The position numbers were made by a program, and so were the translations under genes. DNA of 40,632 nucleotides from Candidatus Zambryskibacteria bacterium RIFCSPHIGHO2_02_FULL_43_14 (GTDB lineage: Bacteria > Patescibacteriota > Minisyncoccia > Phycocordibacterales > Zambryskibacteraceae), in assembly GCA_001825315.1 (NCBI GenBank), contig MHVR01000003.1:1-40632 (forward strand). Reading direction: 5' to 3'. The notes under the pieces are model-generated. The model was not told where the DNA came from. It worked only from the letters and a program-made list of their open reading frames with translations, and searched no databases. Shown here in pieces: positions 8,046-15,076 of this stretch. The stretch's first letter is position 1; every line of letters begins with the position of its first letter.

Positions 8046-8349
8046 TTCTGGATTTCATGTAAAATTAATAATGGTAGTAGGGGAATAGTCACCGGTGATT
8101 ACGGTTGCCGGCTCCCGAACCCGGTATCCATGTACCGAGAGCGTCTGCGATTACGGTTTCAGACGGAGTGGTAGCATGGGGAACTTCACCCTTCGACAGG
8201 TTCAGGGTGTTCCGAGCAAAGTCGAGGGACAAAAAATGAAGGAACTTGGTGGAGAGTGCTATCGCATTATGATGCGGAATACGATACAGCCTAGAAGTTG
8301 TTAATAACTCCACGCTGGGCAGTGGCACGGACGGCACTCTCTACGTTAA
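8046..8349. other. Non-coding mosaic stretch with gene debris
   Basis: No intact gene is visible. GATTACGGTT occurs twice (near 8096 and 8150), a REP-type repeat lies at 8184-8229, and CGCAT/ATGCG forms a small hairpin near 8262. From about 8286 the plus strand reads NNSTLGSGTDGTLYVNG in one frame, which resembles a repeat unit of a secreted beta-rich protein. It switches at 8350 into the broken copy of the 157-aa gene in another frame. The segment looks like the product of several recombination events. Confidence 0.5.
8184..8229. repeat. Dispersed REP-type repeat
   Basis: The stretch contains CACCCT and AGGGTG arms (8187-8192 and 8204-8209) around an 11-nt loop, and a second pairing TCGAC/GTCGA further out. 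Its sequence (CCCTTCGACAGGTTCAGGG, later GTCGAGGG) resembles a short repeat that is widespread in environmental bacterial genomes. Only one copy is in this window. Confidence 0.55.
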
Positions 8350-8532
8350 CGGACCATCGACTCCAACCGCAAGGTCGCGTATATCTGCTGGAGCGACGAC
8401 CGCGTGATCGTGAACTGGGACTGGCTCGAGAACAGGTGGAACGGCAACAATCCGGCCCTCCTCGCAAATCTCTTCATTTCTCTTCCGATCATTTGTCGGG
8501 AGAGTTTTTGTTTTATTAAATCTTATATATGA
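8350..8532 (+). pseudogene. C-terminal fragment of a paralogue of the 157-aa gene
   Basis: From 8350 the plus strand reads RTIDSNRKVAYICWSDDRV and on to LENRWNGNNPALL, aligning residue by residue with the last 50 residues of the protein at 7493-7966 with scattered substitutions. Nothing upstream matches the first 100 residues and there is no start codon or promoter, so it is a 5'-truncated copy. The open frame continues through the gene's own terminator to a TGA at 8530-8532, overlapping the next gene's ATG. Confidence 0.75.
8480..8514 (+). terminator. Terminator retained by the truncated paralogue
   Basis: CTCTTCCGA (8480-8488) pairs with TCGGGAGAG (8496-8504) with one G-T pair and a 7-nt loop, followed by TTTTTGTTTT. 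It sits just behind the fragment at 8350 and just before the next operon, so it may insulate that operon. Confidence 0.75.
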
Positions 8533-9380
8533 AAATTGTTTCGAGCGGCAGAGTTCTTAATTCAAGGGAATTCTATGAGAAAAAGAAGAGAAAAAAGCGT
8601 ATCAAGCTTACCCTTCTGTTTCTAGGATTTATATCACTTCTGGTCCTATCTATATATTTCTTTCGTCAGGAACGTTTCTTAATTGTCGAAGTTATAATTT
8701 CAGAAGAAAGCGTTGTCGATAGAGAAGAAATTATTTCTAGAGTGAAGAATTTGCTTACAGGTTATTACCTATGGTTCATTCCTCGAGCCAACACTTTTAT
8801 TTATCCGCGTCACGTTATCGAAGAAAATCTGCTTGCGGAGTTTCCAAAATTTAAATCGGTTGAGTTAAGTGTGAGTAACCGGGCACTCTCCATTTCTGTC
8901 GATGAGCGCATACCTTTCGCCCTCTATTGTCTTGAAACTTATAATCCCACAGCCACTTCTCTGTCTGCGCAGGCAGGTAAATGCTTTTTTCTCGACGAAG
9001 AGGGACTAATTTTTACTTCCGCGCCGTCTTTTTCCGGTGATGTTTATTTTGTCTACACTACCCAAGACCTGATTAAAAATCCCTTGGGTCAAAGATTGGC
9101 TACCATCGAAGATTTCAGGCAACTGCTAAAGTTTATAGAAACTCTCACAACTTTAAATATTCATTCTGTAGCTCTTGAGATTATGGACGGTGAGTACAGA
9201 CTCATCTTGATCAATGGCGGAGAGATCATATGGCGAAGAGATGGCAACCTTTCTCTCGTTCGCTCAAATCTGGAAGCTTTTCTTTCGAACGATTCCATTA
9301 AAGCTCAAGTGAATTTTCTGGACAAAATTCTTTTCCTTGACCTGCGTATCGATAATAAAGTGTTCTACAAGTTCAAGTAA
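8529..9380 (+). CDS. FtsQ/DivIB-like single-pass membrane protein with POTRA domain
   Basis: A short basic cytoplasmic tail (KKKRKKRIK) is followed by one membrane helix at about residues 27-45 and a POTRA-like segment (VEVIISEESVVDREEIISRV ... EFPKFKSVELSVSNR). Next comes the FtsQ-type strand pattern ending in ERIPFALYC and FFLDEEGLIF. This order is that of FtsQ/DivIB, the bitopic divisome protein that links early and late division proteins. Sequence identity to model FtsQ is low, so the symbol is withheld. It begins a plus-strand run with the small membrane protein, Clp-like ATPase, dus and dnaX. There is no Shine-Dalgarno site at the ATG. Confidence 0.7.
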   Translation: MKIVSSGRVLNSREFYEKKKRKKRIKLTLLFLGFISLLVLSIYFFRQERFLIVEVIISEESVVDREEIISRVKNLLTGYYLWFIPRANTFIYPRHVIEENLLAEFPKFKSVELSVSNRALSISVDERIPFALYCLETYNPTATSLSAQAGKCFFLDEEGLIFTSAPSFSGDVYFVYTTQDLIKNPLGQRLATIEDFRQLLKFIETLTTLNIHSVALEIMDGEYRLILINGGEIIWRRDGNLSLVRSNLEAFLSNDSIKAQVNFLDKILFLDLRIDNKVFYKFK

Positions 9381-9388
9381 GGAGTGAT

Positions 9389-9417
9389 CAGACAAATTTA
9401 AGGATTGATAGTATAAT
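9389..9417 (+). promoter_or_regulatory. Putative promoter close to the start at 9427
   Basis: CAGACA (9389-9394) and the perfect -10 box TATAAT (9412-9417) are separated by 17 nt. The -10 box ends only 9 nt before the ATG at 9427, so the transcript would have almost no leader. Confidence 0.55.
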
Positions 9418-9426
9418 CAAAAGGTT

Positions 9427-9816
9427 ATGCATTTACTATACTTAATACCTTTCTACGCTAAGTGGCATTATACCGAGGGTTTCCAAGATCTGTTTCGTAA
9501 TTGGCAAAGTTTTATTGTGTTCGTTCTCCATTTTTTCTCTTTAGGCCTTCTGATTCGTACCTGGTTTGTTCCTTTCGGACGGCTTGATGAAGAATATAAG
9601 AAAGGATTAAATGCGGAGACCTTCTTTGAGACGTTGGTAGCCAACACTTTAATGCGGGTGGTTGGATTTGTCTTAAGAACATTTGTGATTGTTATGGGAC
9701 TCTTCTCTCTGCTTGTTGTGGTGGCGTTCGGTCCGGTAGCATTTGTTTTATGGATCCTCGCACCACTCATCATCATATCTCTCTTCACCTTCGGCATGAC
9801 GAGCCTTCTACTTTAA
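9427..9816 (+). CDS. Small integral membrane protein, upstream partner of the Clp-like ATPase
   Basis: This 129-residue hydrophobic protein has candidate membrane helices at about residues 26-47, 78-101 and 103-125, with the charged stretch FGRLDEEYKKGLNAETFFE between the first two. I do not recognise a named family. Its stop is 6 bp from the start of the membrane-anchored Clp-like ATPase, which suggests co-translation and possibly a membrane complex with it. The function is unknown; the partnership is inferred from adjacency only. Confidence 0.75.
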   Translation: MHLLYLIPFYAKWHYTEGFQDLFRNWQSFIVFVLHFFSLGLLIRTWFVPFGRLDEEYKKGLNAETFFETLVANTLMRVVGFVLRTFVIVMGLFSLLVVVAFGPVAFVLWILAPLIIISLFTFGMTSLLL

Positions 9817-9822
9817 AAATTT

Positions 9823-12219
9823 ATGGATTATAAAGAATTAAAGAAAAGTTTGGCTCCGTGGAAGCCTGTTTACGCGCTTGAGTTCGCCTTGCCGCGCCGT
9901 TTCCGTCGTGTCGCAAAAACGGTCCTATTTCCCTTGTCGTTGATTGTTTTGGCAGCGGCTACAGCCGCGTTCTTTAGCCTATTGCCTGTAGCTTACGGCA
10001 AATTAGCGGGTTTGTGCCTGATCTTTTTCTCGCTTTGGCTTGTGTTCTTTTTGCTTGACTGTTTCTACTACTCTTACTACTTTAAGCGTTCAAAAGAGGC
10101 CGGCAGATTTGCCTTCGAACTTGCTCTGATAATTTTCGGCTCGCCGAGAAATGATGTTACTTATGGATTCTTCTCTTCCAACTTGGGGCAAGAAATTCTT
10201 TGGCGATGTGGTATAGATCGGAAGTCTCAAGTAAATTTTCTGGCAAATAGGAAAGCTATGCTCTCGGAGAATCAATTTAAATTATCTAAAAACCGTTCCG
10301 TTTTCAATGCTTATTTACGTGGATTATGGGGTTCTGATGCTGAATTTAAAGATTTCATTCTCACTCATTATGTAACCGAAGAAGAATTTCTTGGAGCTGG
10401 AACGTGGACTGCGTCGATAATGTTTGATGCTTTGAAATTGAAGAGATGGTGGGATAAGGAAAATCTTCTGAAAACAGATTCCCTAGGTCGGGATTGGTCT
10501 TACGGGATGTCATACTCTTTGATGAAATACGCACGTCCACTTAGGATGTCCGGCTCAATAGTCGACGAAGGATATCATGCCGAAGAAGCGAAGCTTCTGG
10601 ATGTGGTTTTGGCACGTTCGCGTGAAGCCAATGCTCTTCTCGTTGGCGAGGATGGAGTAGGGAAAATGGAAGTGCTTGAAGAACTCCACCGACTAATCCA
10701 GAAAGGTGAATCATCCGATGTGTTGAAAGGTAAGCAATTTTGGGTTTTCGAAATATCTCTTTTATCTGCTGCTACAAGCGATGGTCAGATTTTTGAACGC
10801 GAATTAATCAAGGTGTTAAAAGAATCCGAAAGAGCCGGGAATATAATATTTGTCATACCGAATCTGTCTGTGTTTCTTAATACTGGTAATAGTTATGGAA
10901 TTTCTACGCTCTCTCTATTAACTCCTTTCCTTTCTTCTTCAGAGATGCAGATTGTCGGTATTTCAAGTACCGATGAATATCAACGTCTACTTGAACCTCT
11001 AGGCGACATTAAACAGCATTTTGAAAAATTAACTGTCCAGCCGGTTGATGAAAACATCTTGGTGAAAATGTTGGAGTCGGAAGTCATTCATCTGGAAAAC
11101 CAAGTTGGAATCACTATCTCGTATCCGGCGGTGTCCGAAGCGGTCGTTGCGGCCAAGAGATATTTCGTAAACAAACCAGTAGCCGATGCCACCATAGACC
11201 TCCTAGTTGAATCGGTGGCTAAAGCGAAGAAAGATAAAGATTTAATCGTCGATAAGGAAGATGTGCTCTCCGCTGTTAAGTCAAAGACCGGCATACCAAC
11301 AGGAGAAGTAAAGAAAGATGAAAAGGATAGGCTTCTAAATCTTGAGACTTTACTTCAAGAGAGAATTGTTGGCCAAAGTGAAGCAGTCTCGATGGTAAGC
11401 AATGCCATCAGGCGCGCCCGGTCCGGTATAGGGAATCCATTGAGACCTGCCGGCTCATTTTTATTTCTGGGTCCTACCGGAGTCGGCAAGACGGAGACAG
11501 CTAAAGCTTTGGGAGAAATATTTTTCGGCGAGACTTCGAAAATGCTTCGTCTCGATATGTCCGAATACAATGCTCCGGATTCACTAAATAGATTGATCGG
11601 TTCATTCGAGACAAATACGCCTGGAACCTTAGTAACTTTGCTTCGAGAAAATCCCTACGGCGTACTGCTTCTGGATGAATTTGAGAAAACGGATTCTAGA
11701 GTTCTTGATTTATTCTTACAAGTTATAGATGAAGGAATTTTTTCCGATATGCGCGGCGAAAAGGTCAGCGCCAGAAACGTCATTATTGTCGCAACTTCTA
11801 ATGCCGCGAGTGACATTATTTTTCGATATCTCGAGTCGGGCAAAGATTTGTCAGCTGTCCACGACACGGTCATTGACGAAATTATTAATAGAGGAATTTT
11901 CAAACCGGAGTTGCTGAACCGGTTTGACGGGGTGGTGCTGTTCCATCCTCTCGATGAGAAAGCTTTGCGAGAAGTTTCTTCGCGTTTATTGTCTCATTTG
12001 ATTAAGCGTCTGAAAGAAAAAGGCGTCACTCTTAAAATTAGTGACTCTTTAATATCTTTTTTGACCAAAAAAGGTATGGACCCGAAATTTGGTGCCCGTC
12101 CGCTCAATCGTGTCATTCAGGAAACAGTTGAACAAGCCATTGCCAAGAAGATGATCTCCGGCGAAATAAGTTCGGGTTCGGAAATTGAACTGACGGAGAA
12201 TGATCTGGGACAAACTTGA
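9823..12219 (+). CDS. Membrane-anchored Clp/Hsp100-type AAA+ ATPase with degenerate D1
   Basis: This 798-residue ATPase has two N-terminal membrane helices (about 33-56 and 60-83) and a divergent Clp-N-like region (about 110-230). The first AAA module has a Walker A of GEDGVGKM (275-282, Met in place of Ser/Thr), and the Walker B position reads IIFVIPN without Asp-Glu. The second module is intact: GPTGVGKT (550-557), LLLDEFEK, and an arginine-finger region PELLNRFD. The C-terminal small domain is normal (FGARPLNRVIQ). The inter-domain segment (TGIP ... ERIVGQSEAV) is typical of ClpC. I see no LGF/IGF-like ClpP-docking tripeptide in D2, so it may act as an unfoldase or remodelling factor at the membrane. 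It overlaps dus by 20 bp. Confidence 0.88.
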   Translation: MDYKELKKSLAPWKPVYALEFALPRRFRRVAKTVLFPLSLIVLAAATAAFFSLLPVAYGKLAGLCLIFFSLWLVFFLLDCFYYSYYFKRSKEAGRFAFELALIIFGSPRNDVTYGFFSSNLGQEILWRCGIDRKSQVNFLANRKAMLSENQFKLSKNRSVFNAYLRGLWGSDAEFKDFILTHYVTEEEFLGAGTWTASIMFDALKLKRWWDKENLLKTDSLGRDWSYGMSYSLMKYARPLRMSGSIVDEGYHAEEAKLLDVVLARSREANALLVGEDGVGKMEVLEELHRLIQKGESSDVLKGKQFWVFEISLLSAATSDGQIFERELIKVLKESERAGNIIFVIPNLSVFLNTGNSYGISTLSLLTPFLSSSEMQIVGISSTDEYQRLLEPLGDIKQHFEKLTVQPVDENILVKMLESEVIHLENQVGITISYPAVSEAVVAAKRYFVNKPVADATIDLLVESVAKAKKDKDLIVDKEDVLSAVKSKTGIPTGEVKKDEKDRLLNLETLLQERIVGQSEAVSMVSNAIRRARSGIGNPLRPAGSFLFLGPTGVGKTETAKALGEIFFGETSKMLRLDMSEYNAPDSLNRLIGSFETNTPGTLVTLLRENPYGVLLLDEFEKTDSRVLDLFLQVIDEGIFSDMRGEKVSARNVIIVATSNAASDIIFRYLESGKDLSAVHDTVIDEIINRGIFKPELLNRFDGVVLFHPLDEKALREVSSRLLSHLIKRLKEKGVTLKISDSLISFLTKKGMDPKFGARPLNRVIQETVEQAIAKKMISGEISSGSEIELTENDLGQT

Positions 12220-13168
12220 GAAGCCGATAATGGCTCTGGCTCCCATCGCCGATGTTACAGATGCGGCTTTTCGCCGCATTATTGCCAAGTACAGCAAAGT
12301 GCCTAACGGCACTCCTTACGTAACGTGGACTGAATTCACTTCCGCCGACGGCTTAGTGCTTGCGCCGGCGGAAGGTAGGAAGAAACTTTTAAAAAATCTT
12401 GAATACAGCGAGTCGGAACGGCCAATCGTGGCGCAATTCTTCACCTCTTCTCCGGAAAATATGAAAAAAGCTGCTAAACTTGCTTTGGAGCTTGGCTTCG
12501 ACGGCGTAGATATCAATATGGGTTGCCCAGACAGAAGTGTTGAGAAGCAAGGCGCGGGCGCTTCACTCATGAAGAATATCGAATTGGCGAGAGAACTTGT
12601 TCGGGCAGCTAAAAAGGGAGCGGGAATATTGCCGGTTTCCATTAAAATTCGTACAGGTTACAACAAGCCAGAACTTGAGAAGTGGTTGCCAGAAATTCTG
12701 GAAGAAGAAGTGGCCGTGGTCGCTATCCACGCTCGTACTAGAAAAGAAATGTCCAAGGCGCCGGCCCGGTGGGAATATGTTATGCGCGCAGTGAAAATTC
12801 GAAACGCTTCTGGCAAAAACACTCTTATATTGGGTAATGGCGATGTCAAAAACTTAGAAGAAGCAAATATGCGAATCATAGAAACTGGTTGCAACGGAGT
12901 AATGCTCGGTCGCGCCATCTTCGGCAATCCGTGGCTTTTTTCTGGACAACCCAAGCCTCCAGTGGAAGAAAGGTTGCGAGTGCTAGTCGAACATGCAAAG
13001 TTATTTGAAGAGTTATTCGACGGACATAAGAATTTCACCGTCATGAAAAAACATTTCAAGGCGTACGTTGCTGACTTCGATGGAGCAGGGGATTTGCGCG
13101 CGAGACTTATGGGTGCAAATAATACGAAAGAAGTAGAAAAAATCGTCTCTGATATACTATCCATATGA
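12200..13168 (+). CDS. dus: tRNA-dihydrouridine synthase
   Basis: This FMN enzyme reduces specific uridines of tRNA to dihydrouridine. The TIM-barrel signatures are visible: LAPIADVTDAAFR at the start, INMGCPDRSVEKQGAGASLM with the catalytic Cys in GCP, IKIRTGY, VAIHARTR, and LGNGDVKNLEEA ... GVMLGRAIFGNPWLF for FMN phosphate binding. The 322-residue length is standard. The ATG at 12200 overlaps the upstream ATPase gene by 20 bp, and the stop overlaps the dnaX start (ATGA), so all are translationally linked. The DusA/B/C subgroup cannot be fixed from motifs alone. Confidence 0.94.
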   Translation: MIWDKLEKPIMALAPIADVTDAAFRRIIAKYSKVPNGTPYVTWTEFTSADGLVLAPAEGRKKLLKNLEYSESERPIVAQFFTSSPENMKKAAKLALELGFDGVDINMGCPDRSVEKQGAGASLMKNIELARELVRAAKKGAGILPVSIKIRTGYNKPELEKWLPEILEEEVAVVAIHARTRKEMSKAPARWEYVMRAVKIRNASGKNTLILGNGDVKNLEEANMRIIETGCNGVMLGRAIFGNPWLFSGQPKPPVEERLRVLVEHAKLFEELFDGHKNFTVMKKHFKAYVADFDGAGDLRARLMGANNTKEVEKIVSDILSI

Positions 13169-14190
13169 ATGTCCTCTACCGCAAATATCGCCCGCAAACT
13201 TTCAAAGATATCATTGGCCAAAGTCATATCGTTAAGGTTTTGGAAGGGGCTATTAAATTTGGCAATATTTCCCACGCCTATCTCTTCTCTGGACCGCGCG
13301 GCACGGGTAAGACCTCTATGGCAAGAATTCTCTCGCGTGAAGTTGGTACCTCGCCGAACGATCTGGTGGAAATGGATGCTGCCTCCAATCGCGGTATAGA
13401 CGATGTCCGCGAGATTCGGGAGTCGGTCAATACTCTACCGTTTGAGTCGCGTTACAAGGTCTACATCATTGACGAGGTGCACATGCTTACCAAGGATGCA
13501 TGGAATGCATTTCTCAAGACCCTAGAAGAGCCACCTCGGCATGTTATCTTCATCCTCGCGACAACAGAACTTGAAAAAGTGCCTGATACGGTCATCTCGC
13601 GTTGCCAAACTTTCCAATTCAAACAACCCAATCAGGCGACGCTTAAAGATTTCGCGCTTGCTATCGCGAAATTGGAGAGGACGAAACTTGAACCCGAGGC
13701 GGCAGAACTGGTGGCGCTTCTTGGCGACGGTTCCTTCCGCGACGCGCATGGTATTTTAGAAAAAGTTCTCTCGTCTACCAAAGGCAAGAATATTACCAGA
13801 CAAGAGATAGAACAAGCAACAGGCGCGCCCAAGGCAGAATTAGTGCGAGAGATTCTCGAGGCGCTGGTGGAGAAGAATATTGAAAAGGGGATGAAGGCAA
13901 TACAGCGCGCGGGGGAGGCAAATGCAGAGATGAAGCTCTTTGCCAAACTTATCTTGGAGCGTTTGCGTTTTCTATTTCTCCTGCGGCTTAAAGCGGGTAT
14001 GGATGACTATATTGTCGAGCGAGTTTCGGAAGATGACTTCAAATTTCTGAAAAATCTTGCAGACAAAGCTGGTCCAAGTCTGACCGCCGATGTACTCCTG
14101 CATTTTATTACCGCCTACGAAGACTCTGGTAGGACCAGTATTCCCGAACTTGCCCTTGAGCTTGCGTTGGCGGATTCTATTAAAAGTTAA
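13165..14190 (+). CDS. dnaX: DNA polymerase III gamma-type clamp-loader subunit, short and zinc-less
   Basis: This AAA+ clamp loader subunit loads the sliding clamp at replication forks. It has YRKYRPQTFKDIIGQ, Walker A GPRGTGKT (43-50), Walker B IIDEVHML, sensor 1 LATTELEKVPDTVISRCQTF, and the three-helix collar domain. Between the Walker A helix and MDAASNRGIDD the four-cysteine zinc module of typical DnaX is missing; only EVGTSPNDLVE bridges the gap. The protein ends at 341 residues, so the tau-specific polymerase- and helicase-binding domains are absent. It starts on a 4-bp overlap with dus and ends on a 4-bp overlap with the convergent gene at 14187. Confidence 0.94.
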   Translation: MNVLYRKYRPQTFKDIIGQSHIVKVLEGAIKFGNISHAYLFSGPRGTGKTSMARILSREVGTSPNDLVEMDAASNRGIDDVREIRESVNTLPFESRYKVYIIDEVHMLTKDAWNAFLKTLEEPPRHVIFILATTELEKVPDTVISRCQTFQFKQPNQATLKDFALAIAKLERTKLEPEAAELVALLGDGSFRDAHGILEKVLSSTKGKNITRQEIEQATGAPKAELVREILEALVEKNIEKGMKAIQRAGEANAEMKLFAKLILERLRFLFLLRLKAGMDDYIVERVSEDDFKFLKNLADKAGPSLTADVLLHFITAYEDSGRTSIPELALELALADSIKS

Positions 14191-14543
14191 CGATAACCTT
14201 TTCTAAAAAAATCTAGGAATCCCCAGAGCGAAAGGATAAAAGTAGCGCCGACAGCAGTAAGATAAAAAGAAGCGTCAAATTCGGTTCTAAAGAAATATAG
14301 CCACGTTGCAGAAAAAAATCCGAGTAGTCCGACGGCAATATCCACAGCCACATTTACAGATGGTTCGATAATCTCAATAAAAAATTCAAATATTTCCCAT
14401 AGCACAAGTAAAACAATCGAATATATAGATGTCCAGAAAAAACTCAACCCTAACCAATAAAAGAATCCGCAGAGGATAAATCCGGATAAGAAGTGGACCA
14501 GGGACCACAAATCCAAATATTTCCCATGCTTCCAGATATCCAT
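14187..14543 (-). CDS. Small membrane protein, VanZ-like topology
   Basis: This 118-residue protein has about four hydrophobic helices. It shows HFLSGFILCGFF, then WEIFEFFIEIIEPSVNVAVD with conserved-looking Trp, Glu and Asp residues, then GLLGFFSATW. This H..SG, WE..E, D...G pattern resembles small VanZ-like or DUF2238-like membrane proteins, but I would not assign one firmly. It is a lone minus-strand gene converging on dnaX and divergent from the ArsR-type gene. Its start is clear (ATG at 14543). Confidence 0.65.
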   Translation of the reverse strand: MDIWKHGKYLDLWSLVHFLSGFILCGFFYWLGLSFFWTSIYSIVLLVLWEIFEFFIEIIEPSVNVAVDIAVGLLGFFSATWLYFFRTEFDASFYLTAVGATFILSLWGFLDFFRKGYR

Positions 14544-14583
14544 AGTTGATTGCCAGTATACACTAATTTGAAAATTTAAGTTA

Positions 14584-14604
14584 TTATTCTAATGTTCTCA
14601 AGAA
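14584..14604. repeat. 21-nt inverted repeat, left copy, upstream of ArsR-type gene
   Basis: On the minus strand this reads TTCTTGAGAACATTAGAATAA. It matches the plus strand at 14870-14890 at 18 of 21 positions, so the pair brackets the regulator gene as inverted repeats. Confidence 0.8.
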
Positions 14605-14611
14605 TATTAGA
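14588..14611. promoter_or_regulatory. Candidate ArsR operator (11-2-11 palindrome)
   Basis: TCTAATGTTCT and AGAATATTAGA form an imperfect inverted repeat (one mismatch) around CA. It sits 9 bp before the ArsR-type start codon and overlaps a possible -10 element (TAATGT, 14590-14595, with TTGAAA at 14568-14573). ArsR-family operators are commonly 12-2-12 palindromes, so autoregulation is likely. Confidence 0.6.
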
Positions 14612-14620
14612 GTAAAGGAG

Positions 14621-14890
14621 ATGAAAAAACCTAGACAATTGGAAAGAATAATAAAAGGGTTCGCAAACCATAGAAGGATTGAGATTTTAATGCTCTTGGA
14701 AAAGATGCCAGAACTTTCTCTTATTGAAATATCAGATGAGTTGTGCATCAATTTCAAAACTGGTTCGGAGCATATTCGCCGTCTGGCCATAGCGAGTTTG
14801 GTGATGAAAAGAAATGCGGGAAGTAGCGTGCGCCATGCCTTAACAAAGGATGGAAAACTTATTCTCAAGTTCTTAAGAACATTGGAATAG
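14621..14890 (+). CDS. ArsR-type winged-helix transcriptional regulator
   Basis: This 89-residue protein is almost entirely a winged-helix domain: FANHRRIEILMLLEKMPELS, then the recognition-helix region LSLIEISDELCINFKTGSEHIRRL, then the wing and the end VRHALTKDGKLILKFL. It has no obvious ArsR metal-site CxC motif, so a metal ligand cannot be claimed. AAAGGAG touches the ATG directly, an unusually short Shine-Dalgarno spacing. Inverted repeats lie on both sides, the right one formed by its own last seven codons. A role in controlling neighbouring genes or itself is inferred. Confidence 0.8.
   Translation: MKKPRQLERIIKGFANHRRIEILMLLEKMPELSLIEISDELCINFKTGSEHIRRLAIASLVMKRNAGSSVRHALTKDGKLILKFLRTLE
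14870..14890. repeat. 21-nt inverted repeat, right copy, end of ArsR-type gene
   Basis: TTCTTAAGAACATTGGAATAG covers the final codons and stop of the regulator gene. It matches the reverse complement of 14584-14604 with 3 mismatches and contains the perfect palindrome GTTCTTAAGAAC (14869-14880). Confidence 0.8.
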
Positions 14891-14941
14891 AGATGGAGGG
14901 ATGGTGGCAGGAGAGACAAAATTTTGATAAATTAGAACCAT

Positions 14942-15015
14942 TGCCGGCTCGTCTAACGGTAGGACACGTCCCTTTGAAGGATGGTATTGGGGTTCGATTC
15001 CCTGGCCGGCAGCCA
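14942..15015 (+). tRNA. trnQ: tRNA-Gln (TTG anticodon), CCA encoded
   Basis: The sequence folds as a standard cloverleaf. The acceptor stem is TGCCGGC with GCCGGCA, the D stem GTCT/GGAC with loop AACGGTA, the anticodon stem CGTCC/GGATG with loop CTTTGAA (anticodon TTG), the variable loop GTAT, and the T loop TTCGATT. Discriminator G73 and an encoded CCA follow. The U1-A72 pair and G73 are typical of tRNA-Gln. It is the only RNA gene I find in the window. Confidence 0.93.
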
Positions 15016-15076
15016 ACTCGTGCGGCGCTCGAAAAGCGTCGATGCAATACTTTCTAAAATTTGCATAGAGCGAAAT

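Noticed and set aside
8298-8519. 73-codon plus-strand frame overlapping the broken 157-aa paralogue
   Set aside because: The frame at 8350 aligns with the intact gene; this one is an out-of-frame reading of it.
14584-14919. Minus-strand frame opposite the ArsR-type gene ending in FLRTLE, like the real protein
   Set aside because: The shared ending is explained by the 21-nt inverted repeat; the plus-strand frame has the winged-helix motif.
14981-15076. Upstream extension of the DKNYY gene
   Set aside because: It would begin inside tRNA-Gln and place 32 unrelated residues before a clean signal anchor.
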